A DNA stretch of 41,386 bases, taken from IMG/VR virus record IMGVR_UViG_3300033146_001021, positions 1 to 41,386 of that record, one strand, 5' to 3'. Under the pieces are notes generated by a model, which was not told the origin of the DNA, did no database searches, and saw only the letters and a program-made list of their open reading frames with translations. Source of the stretch: a virus. Positions within the stretch are counted from its first letter, which is position 1. Every line of letters starts with the position of its first letter. This document shows, piece by piece, positions 32,640 to 40,690 of the stretch. The position numbers and the translations under genes were made by a program.

Positions 32640-32852
32640 ATGAGTATTAACAAAAATGAATTTAATGTTATGTTTGCTTTGGTTCTAATGGGATTGATCT
32701 GTACTATTGTCAGTTTATTTTTTATTAGGTTGGCTATAGATAAAGGTTTTAAAGATGGATGCAAATATAGCAATAAATGCTGGGTAGAGTATCTTGATAG
32801 TCAGAACATAGATTATAAAAAATTAAAACCAAATAGCAAAGAATACTTGTAA
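32640..32852 (+). CDS. Small single-span membrane protein
   Basis: 70 aa. A hydrophobic segment spans residues 9-30 (NVMFALVLMGLICTIVSLFF). A short Cys/Lys-rich cytoplasmic or periplasmic tail with CKYSNKCW follows. It sits just after the strong terminator with AAGGAGAAAA as SD. Similar tiny membrane proteins in phages act in lysis, superinfection exclusion or host takeover; none is recognisable. Its location in the replication region argues against a holin of the late block. Confidence 0.55.
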   Translation: MSINKNEFNVMFALVLMGLICTIVSLFFIRLAIDKGFKDGCKYSNKCWVEYLDSQNIDYKKLKPNSKEYL

Positions 32853-32879
32853 AATTGAAATAATATTATAAATTTAATT

Positions 32880-33016
32880 TGTGGGCGAGGAGTAGCTACC
32901 TTGAAAATGCCCTATTCTTTTTCCTTTGTCGGAGAAAGGGTTTCCCACACACTATTATTAAGACAAAGATTTCAGACAGAGGAACTTACCGAACTGGCTA
33001 CACGATAGATTCCTTT
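32880..33016 (+). ncRNA. Structured RNA leader with potential pseudoknot (candidate)
   Basis: The 185-base gap before the initiator-like gene is richer in G/C than its surroundings. Directly visible pairings: GTGGG (32881-32885) with CCCAC (32944-32948); CTTTTTCC (32917-32924) with GGAGAAAG (32931-32938), whose loop TTTGTC (32925-32930) is complementary to GACAAA (32962-32967), giving a potential pseudoknot; AGAGGAA (32978-32984) with TTCCTTT (33010-33016). GTAGCT (32892-32897) can also pair with GGCTAC (32996-33001), an alternative fold. The last helix abuts the SD. A 33-codon ORF (32907-33008) overlaps it. Confidence 0.45.
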
Positions 33017-33037
33017 AATTAATTATTGGAGGTAGAA

Positions 33038-34039
33038 ATGATTAATAGATTAAAGGAAAAAATAAATAAGAATTTCACAATAATATCTAATGAATTATTT
33101 GATGGAAGTTTATCCGCAAAAAGTGTTGGTGTATTTGCTTATTTATGTTCAAAAGATGAGGATTGGGATTTTAATGAAATTGAAATTTGTAAGCATTTTA
33201 AAATAGGCAAAACATCATTAAGTAGTAGTATGAAAGAGCTATCAAATGCTAAATTATTACTAAGACATCAAAAAAGAACAGACAAAGGTTTTGGCAATTC
33301 TGAGTACATATTATACCCAAATGATGAAGATTATGAATTATTTAATAAAGTTCCAAAACCTGTTCCCACAAAACCCGATGACACGAAATCAGATAACACA
33401 AAATCTGATACCACAAAATCAGACACTATTAATACTGAATATAATAATACTGAATATAATAAAAAAGAAAATAAAAAAGAAAATAAAAAAGAAAATTTTT
33501 TGAACAATGAAGATTTTGACAAAAATAAAAATATTGATAATAAAAATATTGATAATGAAATAAAAACTTTTGTTGATATGAAAGAATGTAAATCTTTGTT
33601 AAAAATTAATGATACAATATTTTGTTATTTGATAATTGGTAAATGGAATAGTATTGCTTCTAATAAAACTAACTTTCCAAGAATAAGAAAATTATCCTCA
33701 CAACTAAAAAGTAAGATTATTGCTAGAAGAAATGATTTTCCTAATTTTGATGATTGGAAAGATTTTTTCACAGCTATAAGAAAAAGCAAAGTTTTGGGAA
33801 TTGAAAAATTAACTTGGGTAACTCCTATAGGGCTTTTGCGTAATACTCAAAGATTTGAAGATGTAATAAATGGCTGGATGGAATGGAGAGTTGAAGATTC
33901 TGAAACAAAGTCTGAAAAATCAAGAAAGACTAAAAGTGTTGATGAATTTGAAAAAGGAATGGCTTTGTCTACAGATGAGGAAATGGAAGATAAAAGAAAA
34001 AGAACTGAAAAAGATGGTAGATATATCGTTGGGCTTTAA
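33038..34039 (+). CDS. Replication initiator-like winged-helix protein
   Basis: 333 aa. ATG 33038 with TTGGAGGT upstream. The N-terminal 85 residues are a winged helix: FTIISNELFDGSLSAKSVG, then ICKHFKIGKTSLSSSMKELS, as in phage replisome-organiser/DnaD-type and RepA-like proteins. Between about residues 110 and 170 there is a low-complexity linker with TKSD, TEYNN and KKEN units. A DnaD-like basic C-terminal domain follows (IGKWNSIASNKTNFPRIRK). Located just before the loader and helicase, as initiators usually are. Confidence 0.7.
   Translation: MINRLKEKINKNFTIISNELFDGSLSAKSVGVFAYLCSKDEDWDFNEIEICKHFKIGKTSLSSSMKELSNAKLLLRHQKRTDKGFGNSEYILYPNDEDYELFNKVPKPVPTKPDDTKSDNTKSDTTKSDTINTEYNNTEYNKKENKKENKKENFLNNEDFDKNKNIDNKNIDNEIKTFVDMKECKSLLKINDTIFCYLIIGKWNSIASNKTNFPRIRKLSSQLKSKIIARRNDFPNFDDWKDFFTAIRKSKVLGIEKLTWVTPIGLLRNTQRFEDVINGWMEWRVEDSETKSEKSRKTKSVDEFEKGMALSTDEEMEDKRKRTEKDGRYIVGL
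33373..33496 (+). repeat. Low-complexity repeats in the initiator linker
   Basis: Three TKSD-coding units (33383-33424), two TEYN units (33433-33458) and three KKEN units (AAAAAAGAAAAT repeated, 33459-33496) in tandem. All are in frame. They likely form a flexible linker and can change length by slippage. Confidence 0.75.
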
Positions 34040-34055
34040 AAAGTAAATTAATTTG

Positions 34056-34078
34056 CGTTTTATAAATAAAGCGATTTT
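34056..34078 (+). terminator. Weak hairpin after initiator gene
   Basis: CGTTTTA (34056-34062) and TAAAGCG (34067-34073) pair through a G-T wobble, with a four-base loop TAAA and a short ATTTT tail. The rest of the 136-base gap holds no clear promoter or gene. Partial terminator or processing site at best. Confidence 0.35.
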
Positions 34079-34175
34079 AAGATATGGCAAAGGGTTGACC
34101 TAGACAAAGAGTCATAAAACTTTAATAAAGCTCTCAGAATTGCTTAAAACAACAAAAAAAGGAGATTTAGGTGTT

Positions 34176-35030
34176 ATGAATAGTGAGGAAATGATACAAC
34201 AACAAAAAGAAGCTGATTTGCGGTTAATTGATAACGCAAATAGTATTCTTGATGATTTGTCCAAAAATCATTCTCTTAAACTTTCTGAAAAGTTTAAAAA
34301 AGTGATTTCATCTTCTGCTTCAAATTTAAAATTATTTATTGAAGCTGTTAAGAATGATTGGACATACCCAACCAAAATTGATGATAGTAAATGTTTTTGT
34401 GATTGTTGTAATTGCAATTCATATAATATCAAATTGAAAATGTCTGATTTTATGGTTATTGATTTTTATAAAAATCTTTGTGATAAATGCAAAGAGCAAC
34501 ATAAAAATAAATTAAGATCAGAAAGAATTAAATCGAAAGTAGATGAAAGATTACATCTTTCAAAAATACCTAAAAGACATTTATTAGCAGAGTTTGATAA
34601 GTTAAATTCTAAAAGACAAGAATTATTTAATAACGTAGAATTTGAAAATCATTTATGGATTGTAGGTAAAAGTGGAACTGGTAAAACTTATACCGCTGTA
34701 GCTTATCTTAAAAAAATAGCTGAAGATTTTGATGTTTTGTTTGTCAGATTTTCAACTCTATTTGATTCTGATATAAACCAAAGCATAGAGAATTTTATTA
34801 AGATAAGAGATTTTAATGGTGTTCTTTTGATTGATGATGTTGGGGCTATTTCCAGTAAATTTTGGATAGACAAATTTGATGATTTGATTTTATATAGATT
34901 TGAAGAAATGCTTCCTACAATATTCACTTCAAATTTCGAGAATTTAAAAGTTTTGGGTGATTTTTTACCTGAAAGAATTTATAACAGAATACTTAGTTTT
35001 TCATATTCAGTAGTATTTAAGGAGCTTTAA
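34176..35030 (+). CDS. DnaC-like helicase loader ATPase
   Basis: 284 aa. ATG 34176 follows AAAGGAG by eleven bases; an in-frame TTG at 34140 is less likely. A Cys cluster (C73, C75, C77, C78, C80) and C102-C105 form a possible zinc site before the AAA+ core. The Walker A is GKSGTGKT (164-171) and Walker B LLIDDVG. C-terminal LPERIYNRILSFSYSV matches the DnaC/IstB/DnaI sensor region. Loads the DnaB-type helicase encoded immediately downstream. Confidence 0.9.
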   Translation: MNSEEMIQQQKEADLRLIDNANSILDDLSKNHSLKLSEKFKKVISSSASNLKLFIEAVKNDWTYPTKIDDSKCFCDCCNCNSYNIKLKMSDFMVIDFYKNLCDKCKEQHKNKLRSERIKSKVDERLHLSKIPKRHLLAEFDKLNSKRQELFNNVEFENHLWIVGKSGTGKTYTAVAYLKKIAEDFDVLFVRFSTLFDSDINQSIENFIKIRDFNGVLLIDDVGAISSKFWIDKFDDLILYRFEEMLPTIFTSNFENLKVLGDFLPERIYNRILSFSYSVVFKEL

Positions 35031-35032
35031 TA

Positions 35033-36478
35033 ATGAGAAGAAGAAAAGTAAATACTAAATTAGAAAAAGATATAGCCACAGCTTTCATAATGTCAGATGA
35101 TTTTGTTCAGAAAATAAGTTCTGTATATACAGAAGAGTACATATCTTCAAAATTTGTTAAAATAATAATAAATTGGTGTACTGAATATTTTGATAAATAT
35201 GAAAAGACTCCTAAAGCTAATATTCAGAATATTTTTATTCATAAAAAGAAGTCAGTACCTGAAGATGAGATTGAAGTATTAGAAGATTTTTTAGAATTAC
35301 TTTCTGAAGAATTTGACTCAAGTAGTGCTTTTGATTACAGGTTTGTTCTTAATGAATCAGAGAAGTATTTCCAAGAACAGGCTTTGAAAAATCTTAAATC
35401 AGATATGGATTCTCTAATCAAAGCTGGAGAAATTGAAAAGGCTTCTGAATTACAAGAGACTTTTGTATTACCTAAAATAGCAGGTTCAGACTTTTCAGAA
35501 CCTATGCTTGATTATAATGTTATAAGAGAGGCTTTTGAGGAAAATTCAGAACCATTATTTAAGTTTAATGGAGCTTTAGGTCAAATGATAAATCCTTATT
35601 TAACAAGAGCTGGATTTATTGGAATACTAGGACCTGAAAAAAGAGGTAAAACTTGGTGGTTAATCGAGTTTCTTAAAAGAGCTTTATCTTATAGATTGAA
35701 TGTAGTATTTTTTGGTGTAGGAGATATGTCTAAAAAGCAAATGATAAGACGTATTGCTATATCTATTGCAGGAAAATCTGATAGAGAACAATTTTGTGGA
35801 GAAGTTGAAGTTCCTGTATTTGGGGAATGGTTAGAAGATTCTGATTCTGATGATGAAAAGTCTAGTTCAAGATTAGAAGTAAATACTGAAATAGAGAATA
35901 TAAAAACACCATTAACTTGGAGGGAGGCTTGGAAGAAGATCAAGTCTTTCAGAAAATTAATGAGAAAAGGTAAATTCAGATTAGCTTGTTTTCCTACAGA
36001 TACAGTTTCAGCTAGTGATTTGCGTAATATTTGTCTTAATTGGAAAAAAGATGATGGGTTTGTTCCTGATGTAGTTATTATTGATTATGCTGATATTCTT
36101 GCTCCTGAAAAAGGAAATAATGAATTTAGACATCAAGAAAACAAAAAATGGAAAGCATTAAGAAAATGGAGTTTAGATAAAGAACTAAACCAACCTTTGA
36201 TAATAGTTCCAACTCAAGCTGATGCTAAAAGTTATAATCAGAAAACTTTAAATAGAAATAACTTTTCCGAAGATAAAAGAAAATATGCACACGTTACTGG
36301 AATGTTAGCATTGAACCAAACAGATGAAGAGAAGCAAAAACAAGCTATGAGATTGAATTGGTTGCTTCTTAGAGATGGGGATTTTTCTGAAAATGTTTGT
36401 GTAACTGTTCTACAATGTTTGAAGAAAGGACAAGTATGTTTACAATCCTTTTGGAAAAGTTCTGAAGAAAATGAATAA
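35033..36478 (+). CDS. DnaB-type replicative helicase
   Basis: 481 aa, two bases after the loader. N-terminal helical part (residues 1-120), then RecA-like core with Walker A GPEKRGKT (200-207), VVFFGVGDMSKKQMIRRI (H1a-type), Walker B DVVIIDYADIL (346-356), the H3-like VPTQADA and RLNWLLLRDGDFS at the end. Two acidic Ser/Asp/Glu segments near residues 260-285 are unusual insertions. It unwinds DNA at the fork with the separate primase. Confidence 0.85.
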   Translation: MRRRKVNTKLEKDIATAFIMSDDFVQKISSVYTEEYISSKFVKIIINWCTEYFDKYEKTPKANIQNIFIHKKKSVPEDEIEVLEDFLELLSEEFDSSSAFDYRFVLNESEKYFQEQALKNLKSDMDSLIKAGEIEKASELQETFVLPKIAGSDFSEPMLDYNVIREAFEENSEPLFKFNGALGQMINPYLTRAGFIGILGPEKRGKTWWLIEFLKRALSYRLNVVFFGVGDMSKKQMIRRIAISIAGKSDREQFCGEVEVPVFGEWLEDSDSDDEKSSSRLEVNTEIENIKTPLTWREAWKKIKSFRKLMRKGKFRLACFPTDTVSASDLRNICLNWKKDDGFVPDVVIIDYADILAPEKGNNEFRHQENKKWKALRKWSLDKELNQPLIIVPTQADAKSYNQKTLNRNNFSEDKRKYAHVTGMLALNQTDEEKQKQAMRLNWLLLRDGDFSENVCVTVLQCLKKGQVCLQSFWKSSEENE

Positions 36479-36542
36479 AACCTTTAAAAATGAAAAAATG
36501 TTTAGTTATATAGAATGTAACAATTATAAATAAGGAGAATTA

Positions 36543-37544
36543 ATGAAAGTACAAAAGCAAAAACTAAAAGACGTAATTTCCAATTTAAAACCTGGAATAT
36601 CAAAAAAAGCTACAATGGAACAATCAGATGCCATAATTTTTGATACTGATACAGTAAGAACTTATAATGATGAGGTTAGCGTTTTAGCTCCACTTAAAAC
36701 AGGAATTAAAGGAGCTGTATCATCTAAAGAATTAATATCATATTTAGACAAATGCACGGCAGATGAATTTGAATTATCTGTAGATAATAATATTCTTTTG
36801 CTGAAAGGAAAAAGAAGTAAAGCAGGAATTAAAATTGATAGTGATATTAAATTATCTTTTGATGAAATTAGCATAGAGGATAGTTGGCAAGATTTACCTA
36901 AAGATTTTGTAGAAGCAATTAATTTTACTTCGTTTACCACGTCAAATGATATGTCAAAGCCAGTTTTATGTAATATTTATATTAAAGATTCTTATGCTTG
37001 TTCTTCTGATAATAAAAGAGCTACAAAATATGAAATGGAGTCAGAAATTGAAAATGAATTTTTGATTGATAAAGATTCTGCTAAACAATTATGCAATTAT
37101 AGTCCTATAGAGTATATGGTTTCCGATTCTTGGATTCATTTCAGGAATGAGAATAAAGTTATTTTTTCTTGTAGGAATAGTTGTTTAAAGTTTCCTAATA
37201 TAGACTCTATTATGAATGTAAGCGGAGATTCTGTTTCTTTTCCTAGAAATATTGAATCTATGTTAGAAGAAGTTAAACCTTTCGCTGTAGATGATTATGG
37301 TAATGATGCTGTAACTGTTACTCTATCTAAGAATAATATTACTGTTAAAACTCAATCAAGAAAAGGTTTTGCAGAGCATAGCAAGAAGATCAGATTTGAT
37401 GGAGATATTGAGTTTGCTATTAAATTATCCTTTTTGTGTGAGTTAGTAAAATTAGATTCTAAAATACAAATAACAGATTCTTTGTTAAAGATTTCAGGAG
37501 ATAATTTTGAACACGTTTCTTTATTAATGGTTAAAAAAGATTAA
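36543..37544 (+). CDS. Sliding clamp, DnaN-like
   Basis: 333 aa. MKVQKQKLKDVISNLKPGIS begins the first of repeated beta-clamp domains. Later features include ELISYLDKCTADEFELSVDN and KILLKGKRSK-type hairpins, ending ISGDNFEHVSLLMVKKD. Bacterial clamps are about 365 aa; this one is slightly short. Divergent but fits three-domain clamps, and its position between helicase and polymerase, together with a clamp-loader gene downstream, supports it. A promoter-like stretch just before it was rejected. Confidence 0.7.
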   Translation: MKVQKQKLKDVISNLKPGISKKATMEQSDAIIFDTDTVRTYNDEVSVLAPLKTGIKGAVSSKELISYLDKCTADEFELSVDNNILLLKGKRSKAGIKIDSDIKLSFDEISIEDSWQDLPKDFVEAINFTSFTTSNDMSKPVLCNIYIKDSYACSSDNKRATKYEMESEIENEFLIDKDSAKQLCNYSPIEYMVSDSWIHFRNENKVIFSCRNSCLKFPNIDSIMNVSGDSVSFPRNIESMLEEVKPFAVDDYGNDAVTVTLSKNNITVKTQSRKGFAEHSKKIRFDGDIEFAIKLSFLCELVKLDSKIQITDSLLKISGDNFEHVSLLMVKKD

Positions 37545-37571
37545 AATAATTCCTTATTGGTTATTTGGTTA

Positions 37572-37609
37572 TCCTGTTACCGTTCAGGAATATCAAAAAC
37601 GGATTTTTT
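37572..37609 (+). promoter_or_regulatory. RNA leader with overlapping hairpins (pseudoknot/attenuator candidate)
   Basis: TCCTG (37572-37576) pairs with CAGGA (37585-37589). The intervening loop contains CCGTT (37580-37584), which pairs with AACGG (37598-37602), followed by ATTTTTT. Both helices together make an H-type pseudoknot; the second alone makes a terminator hairpin. It lies 17 bases before the polymerase start, so it can regulate translation or transcription of the polymerase. Confidence 0.4.
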
Positions 37610-37626
37610 AAAACATAGGAGAGATT

Positions 37627-40158
37627 ATGGGATTTTTTTCAGTAAATGAGATAGGTCAAAAAGATACTAAACGTAATAAATGCGTACTTTGTGGGTTATA
37701 TAGAAAATGCGAAACACCGAAACAAGACGTATCAGGTTCAGGGGATAAAAAAATATTAATTCTTAATTCAAGAATATCAGCAAATGCGGATAATAAAGGA
37801 AAACATTTAGCTGGTAGTGATAGAATTAAAATAAAATCAATGCTTAAAAAAGCAGGAATTGATTTTGAGAATGATTGTTGGGTTCTTTCCGCTGTTAATT
37901 GCCATACTAAAACAGCTACTTTATTGGACGTTGAGAATTGTAGAAACAGAACTATAAATAAGATTAAAAAATTAAATCCTGATCTGATAATTGCTGTAGG
38001 TATTCAATCTATTCAGTCTTTATTTGGGGATTTCTTTTCAGGTAAAACTGGTTCTATTGAAAAATGGAGGGGTTTTGCAGTTCCTGATAAAAGATTTAAC
38101 TGTTATGTTTGTCCTATTTTAGAGATTAAGCATTTAGAGAATGATAGTATAGATTATACTATAACTGAAAAAGACATTTTAAGAGCTGTTAAGACATTGG
38201 AAAAACCTTTTGTATGTTCAGATATAGAAGAGGATAAAAAGAAGTGTAAACTGCTTAGAAATAAAAAAGAAATATCTGATTTATTAGAGAAGATTGCAAA
38301 GACTGATTGCATAACTGCTTTTGATTATGAAACTTCAGGATTAAAACCTTATGTTAAAGGTCATTTTATCTATTCTTGTTCTGTTTATTTTAAGGGTGTT
38401 TCTTATGCTTTTTTAATGTCTGATGATATAGTACCAGCTTTGAGAAAATATCTATTGTCAGAAAAAGCTAAAAAGATAATGGCAAATATAAAATTTGAAA
38501 TAAAATGGGGAAGAGAGATTTTAAAATGTAATACAAATTCTGTAATATTTGATGTTTGTCTTGCTCCGCATATATTAGATAATAGAGGTGGTATTTCTTC
38601 TGTTAAATTTCAATCTTTTGTTCAATTAGGAATAGCTGATTACTCTTCTAATATCGTGTCTTTCCTGAAGTCTACATCTTCTAAAAAAGAGACTGGAGAA
38701 AATGGTTTTAATAGAATAAAAGAAGCTCCATTAGAGGAATTACTTATATATAATGCTCTTGATTCTTTATATGAATATAGACTTTATAAAAAACAATTTA
38801 AACAATTAACAGATGAAAATTTAATTGATGCTTATGGTTTATTTCATAGAGCTTCTTTGTCTTTGTCTGATGTAGAGCATAACGGATTTTATATTGATGA
38901 AGATTATTTTAATTTGCAAATTGATGTATTGACAAAAAAGATAAATAGATTAGAAAGATTATTAGAAAAAGACCCTATTATTTCTAAATGGAAAGATAAA
39001 TATGGAGCTAAATTTAATATAGATTCCTCTAAACAGATGTCTGATATTTTATATAATGAAATGGGAATAGAACCTGTTAAATTTACAGATAAAGGTAATC
39101 CATCTACAGATAAGGATGCTCTTTCACAAATGAATTTATCTTTTTATGAGAAAAAATTACAACTAGATAAATTAAAAGATGCTAGAGGTACTTTCATACA
39201 TTCTATTCTTTGTGAAACTTCAGAGGGTAGATTACACCCTAATTACAATCTGAATACAACAAGAACATATAGAAGCTCTTGTAATGCTCCTAATTTTCAA
39301 AATATTCCTGTTAGAGACCCTGAAATTAAGAAAATAATAAGATCAGGAATATTTGCTAAAAAAGGATTTATGATAGGGGAATTTGACTATTCAGGACTGG
39401 AGGTTAAAATTGCACATTGCCATCATAAAGACCCTGTAATGGAATCTTATTTATTAGATAAGACAAAAGATATGCACAGAGACGTTTCTATGGATTGTTA
39501 TAAATTACCATTACACGAAATGACAAAAACTATAAGATTTTACGGAAAGAATAGATTTACCTTTGCTGAATTTTATGGAGATTATTTTGTTAATTGTGCT
39601 AAAGGTTTATGGAGTGCTATTTCTGAAATAGATTTAAAAACTAAGTCAGGTATTTCTATGAGAACTTGGCTTAAATCTAAAGGGATAAATGGACTCAAAC
39701 AGTTTACCAATCACATTAAAAAAGTAGAAGATATTTTTTGGAATAAAAGATTTAAAGTTTATTCACAATGGAAAAAGAAAAACTATTCAGATTATCTTAA
39801 AAAAGGATTTATTAGAACTAAGACAGGATTTTTACTTAAAAAAGCAATGGGTAAAAATGATGCAAATAATTATCCTATCCAGGGTTCAGCATTTCATATT
39901 TTATTGATGAGTCTGATCTTAGTAAATGATGAATTTAAAAAAAGAAAAATGAAATCTTATGTTATGGGGCAAATACACGACTCAATGATACTTGGAATAC
40001 ATCCTGAAGAAAAAGAGGAAGTATTTGAAATAGTTAAATACATAATGGAGATTAAAATTAGAAAATTATGGAAATGGATAATTGTTCCTTTAGAGATAGA
40101 GGGAGAATTAACACCTGTAAATGGAAGCTGGTACGAAAAAGAGGAAATAGAGTTATGA
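37627..40158 (+). CDS. UDG-like domain fused to family A DNA polymerase
   Basis: 843 aa. Residues 1-190 resemble a family 4/5-type uracil-DNA glycosylase with Cys ligands C19, C22, C92 and C105 (an iron-sulphur site), but the canonical GEAPG and HPS motifs are missing. Exonuclease: DYETSGL (D233, E235), ANIKFE and YNALDSLYEY. Polymerase: motif A FDYSGLE (D587), motif B FYGKNRFTFAEFYG (638-651), motif C IHDSM (D785). So a proofreading polymerase carries a probably non-catalytic or altered UDG fold. ATG 37627 follows ATAGGAGA. It overlaps the MazG-like gene by four bases. Confidence 0.85.
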   Translation: MGFFSVNEIGQKDTKRNKCVLCGLYRKCETPKQDVSGSGDKKILILNSRISANADNKGKHLAGSDRIKIKSMLKKAGIDFENDCWVLSAVNCHTKTATLLDVENCRNRTINKIKKLNPDLIIAVGIQSIQSLFGDFFSGKTGSIEKWRGFAVPDKRFNCYVCPILEIKHLENDSIDYTITEKDILRAVKTLEKPFVCSDIEEDKKKCKLLRNKKEISDLLEKIAKTDCITAFDYETSGLKPYVKGHFIYSCSVYFKGVSYAFLMSDDIVPALRKYLLSEKAKKIMANIKFEIKWGREILKCNTNSVIFDVCLAPHILDNRGGISSVKFQSFVQLGIADYSSNIVSFLKSTSSKKETGENGFNRIKEAPLEELLIYNALDSLYEYRLYKKQFKQLTDENLIDAYGLFHRASLSLSDVEHNGFYIDEDYFNLQIDVLTKKINRLERLLEKDPIISKWKDKYGAKFNIDSSKQMSDILYNEMGIEPVKFTDKGNPSTDKDALSQMNLSFYEKKLQLDKLKDARGTFIHSILCETSEGRLHPNYNLNTTRTYRSSCNAPNFQNIPVRDPEIKKIIRSGIFAKKGFMIGEFDYSGLEVKIAHCHHKDPVMESYLLDKTKDMHRDVSMDCYKLPLHEMTKTIRFYGKNRFTFAEFYGDYFVNCAKGLWSAISEIDLKTKSGISMRTWLKSKGINGLKQFTNHIKKVEDIFWNKRFKVYSQWKKKNYSDYLKKGFIRTKTGFLLKKAMGKNDANNYPIQGSAFHILLMSLILVNDEFKKRKMKSYVMGQIHDSMILGIHPEEKEEVFEIVKYIMEIKIRKLWKWIIVPLEIEGELTPVNGSWYEKEEIEL

Positions 40159-40433
40159 AAGAAGTAATTGAGAAAGCTACAGATGCTTTTACCTTTGAGA
40201 ATAGATTAGAACATCTACAAGAAGAGTCCGCTGAATTAATTGTAGCAATTAGCCATTTGAGAAGAAATAGAATTTATATTAATGAATTAATTGAGGAATT
40301 AGTAGATGTCAAAATAATTTTAGCACAAATAGAGATGAAATTAGATAGATTAGGATATAAAAATGAAATAAAAAGTATAACAGACTTTAAAATTAGTAGA
40401 TTAGACAAGTTATTAAATAAGAGTAGTAATTAA
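40155..40433 (+). CDS. MazG-like nucleotide pyrophosphohydrolase
   Basis: 92 aa. All-helical with the MazG/dUTPase EExxE...ExxD pattern: LEHLQEESAELIVAI, then INELIEELVDVKIIL. These enzymes hydrolyse non-canonical or excess dNTPs and prevent misincorporation. ATG 40155 lies in the stop of the polymerase gene (ATGA), so the two are coupled. An alternative frame start 29 codons upstream lies in the polymerase sequence and is ignored. Confidence 0.8.
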   Translation: MKEVIEKATDAFTFENRLEHLQEESAELIVAISHLRRNRIYINELIEELVDVKIILAQIEMKLDRLGYKNEIKSITDFKISRLDKLLNKSSN

Positions 40434-40454
40434 TATAAAACAAAGGAGTATAAA

Positions 40455-40685
40455 ATGATTAAATACATTTTAGAAATTAAACAAATTGGAACTAAGTCAG
40501 AAGTTGGGATTCAATTCTCACATAACACAGAAACAGTTGATGAATCTAAACCAATGGAAATTATCTTTGCAGAACTATTGATTCCATTAATAAGAAATGA
40601 AATTGATGATGTTATGAAATACATAACAAAAGAAGCTGATGCAAATGGAATTGGTACTAGACAAGTAATAATAGAAAGAGATTAA
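40455..40685 (+). CDS. Small hypothetical protein
   Basis: 76 aa. MIKYILEIKQIGTKSEVGIQ, an amphipathic helical middle (EIIFAELLIPLIRNEIDDVMKY) and IGTRQVIIERD end form a small alpha/beta protein. No family is recognised. It lies between the MazG-like and clamp loader genes, with AAAGGAG as SD. Could be a replication or nucleotide metabolism accessory. Confidence 0.55.
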   Translation: MIKYILEIKQIGTKSEVGIQFSHNTETVDESKPMEIIFAELLIPLIRNEIDDVMKYITKEADANGIGTRQVIIERD

Positions 40686-40690
40686 TAACA

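Noticed and set aside
32907-33008. 33-codon ORF beginning MPYSFSFVGERVSH
   Set aside because: SD spacing is long, codon choice (CCC, GTC, ACC, CTG) differs from phage genes, and the stretch is explained better by complementary RNA segments. It remains a weak leader-peptide possibility.
36501-36530. TTTAGT-18-TATAAA promoter before the clamp gene
   Set aside because: It would start transcription just at the SD, leaving no leader, and both boxes are poor matches. The gene is more likely cotranscribed.
37556-37609. preQ1-type riboswitch
   Set aside because: The small pseudoknot topology and A-rich tail are reminiscent, but the second helix abuts the first directly and the ligand-contact C in the loop is absent, so no class is assigned.
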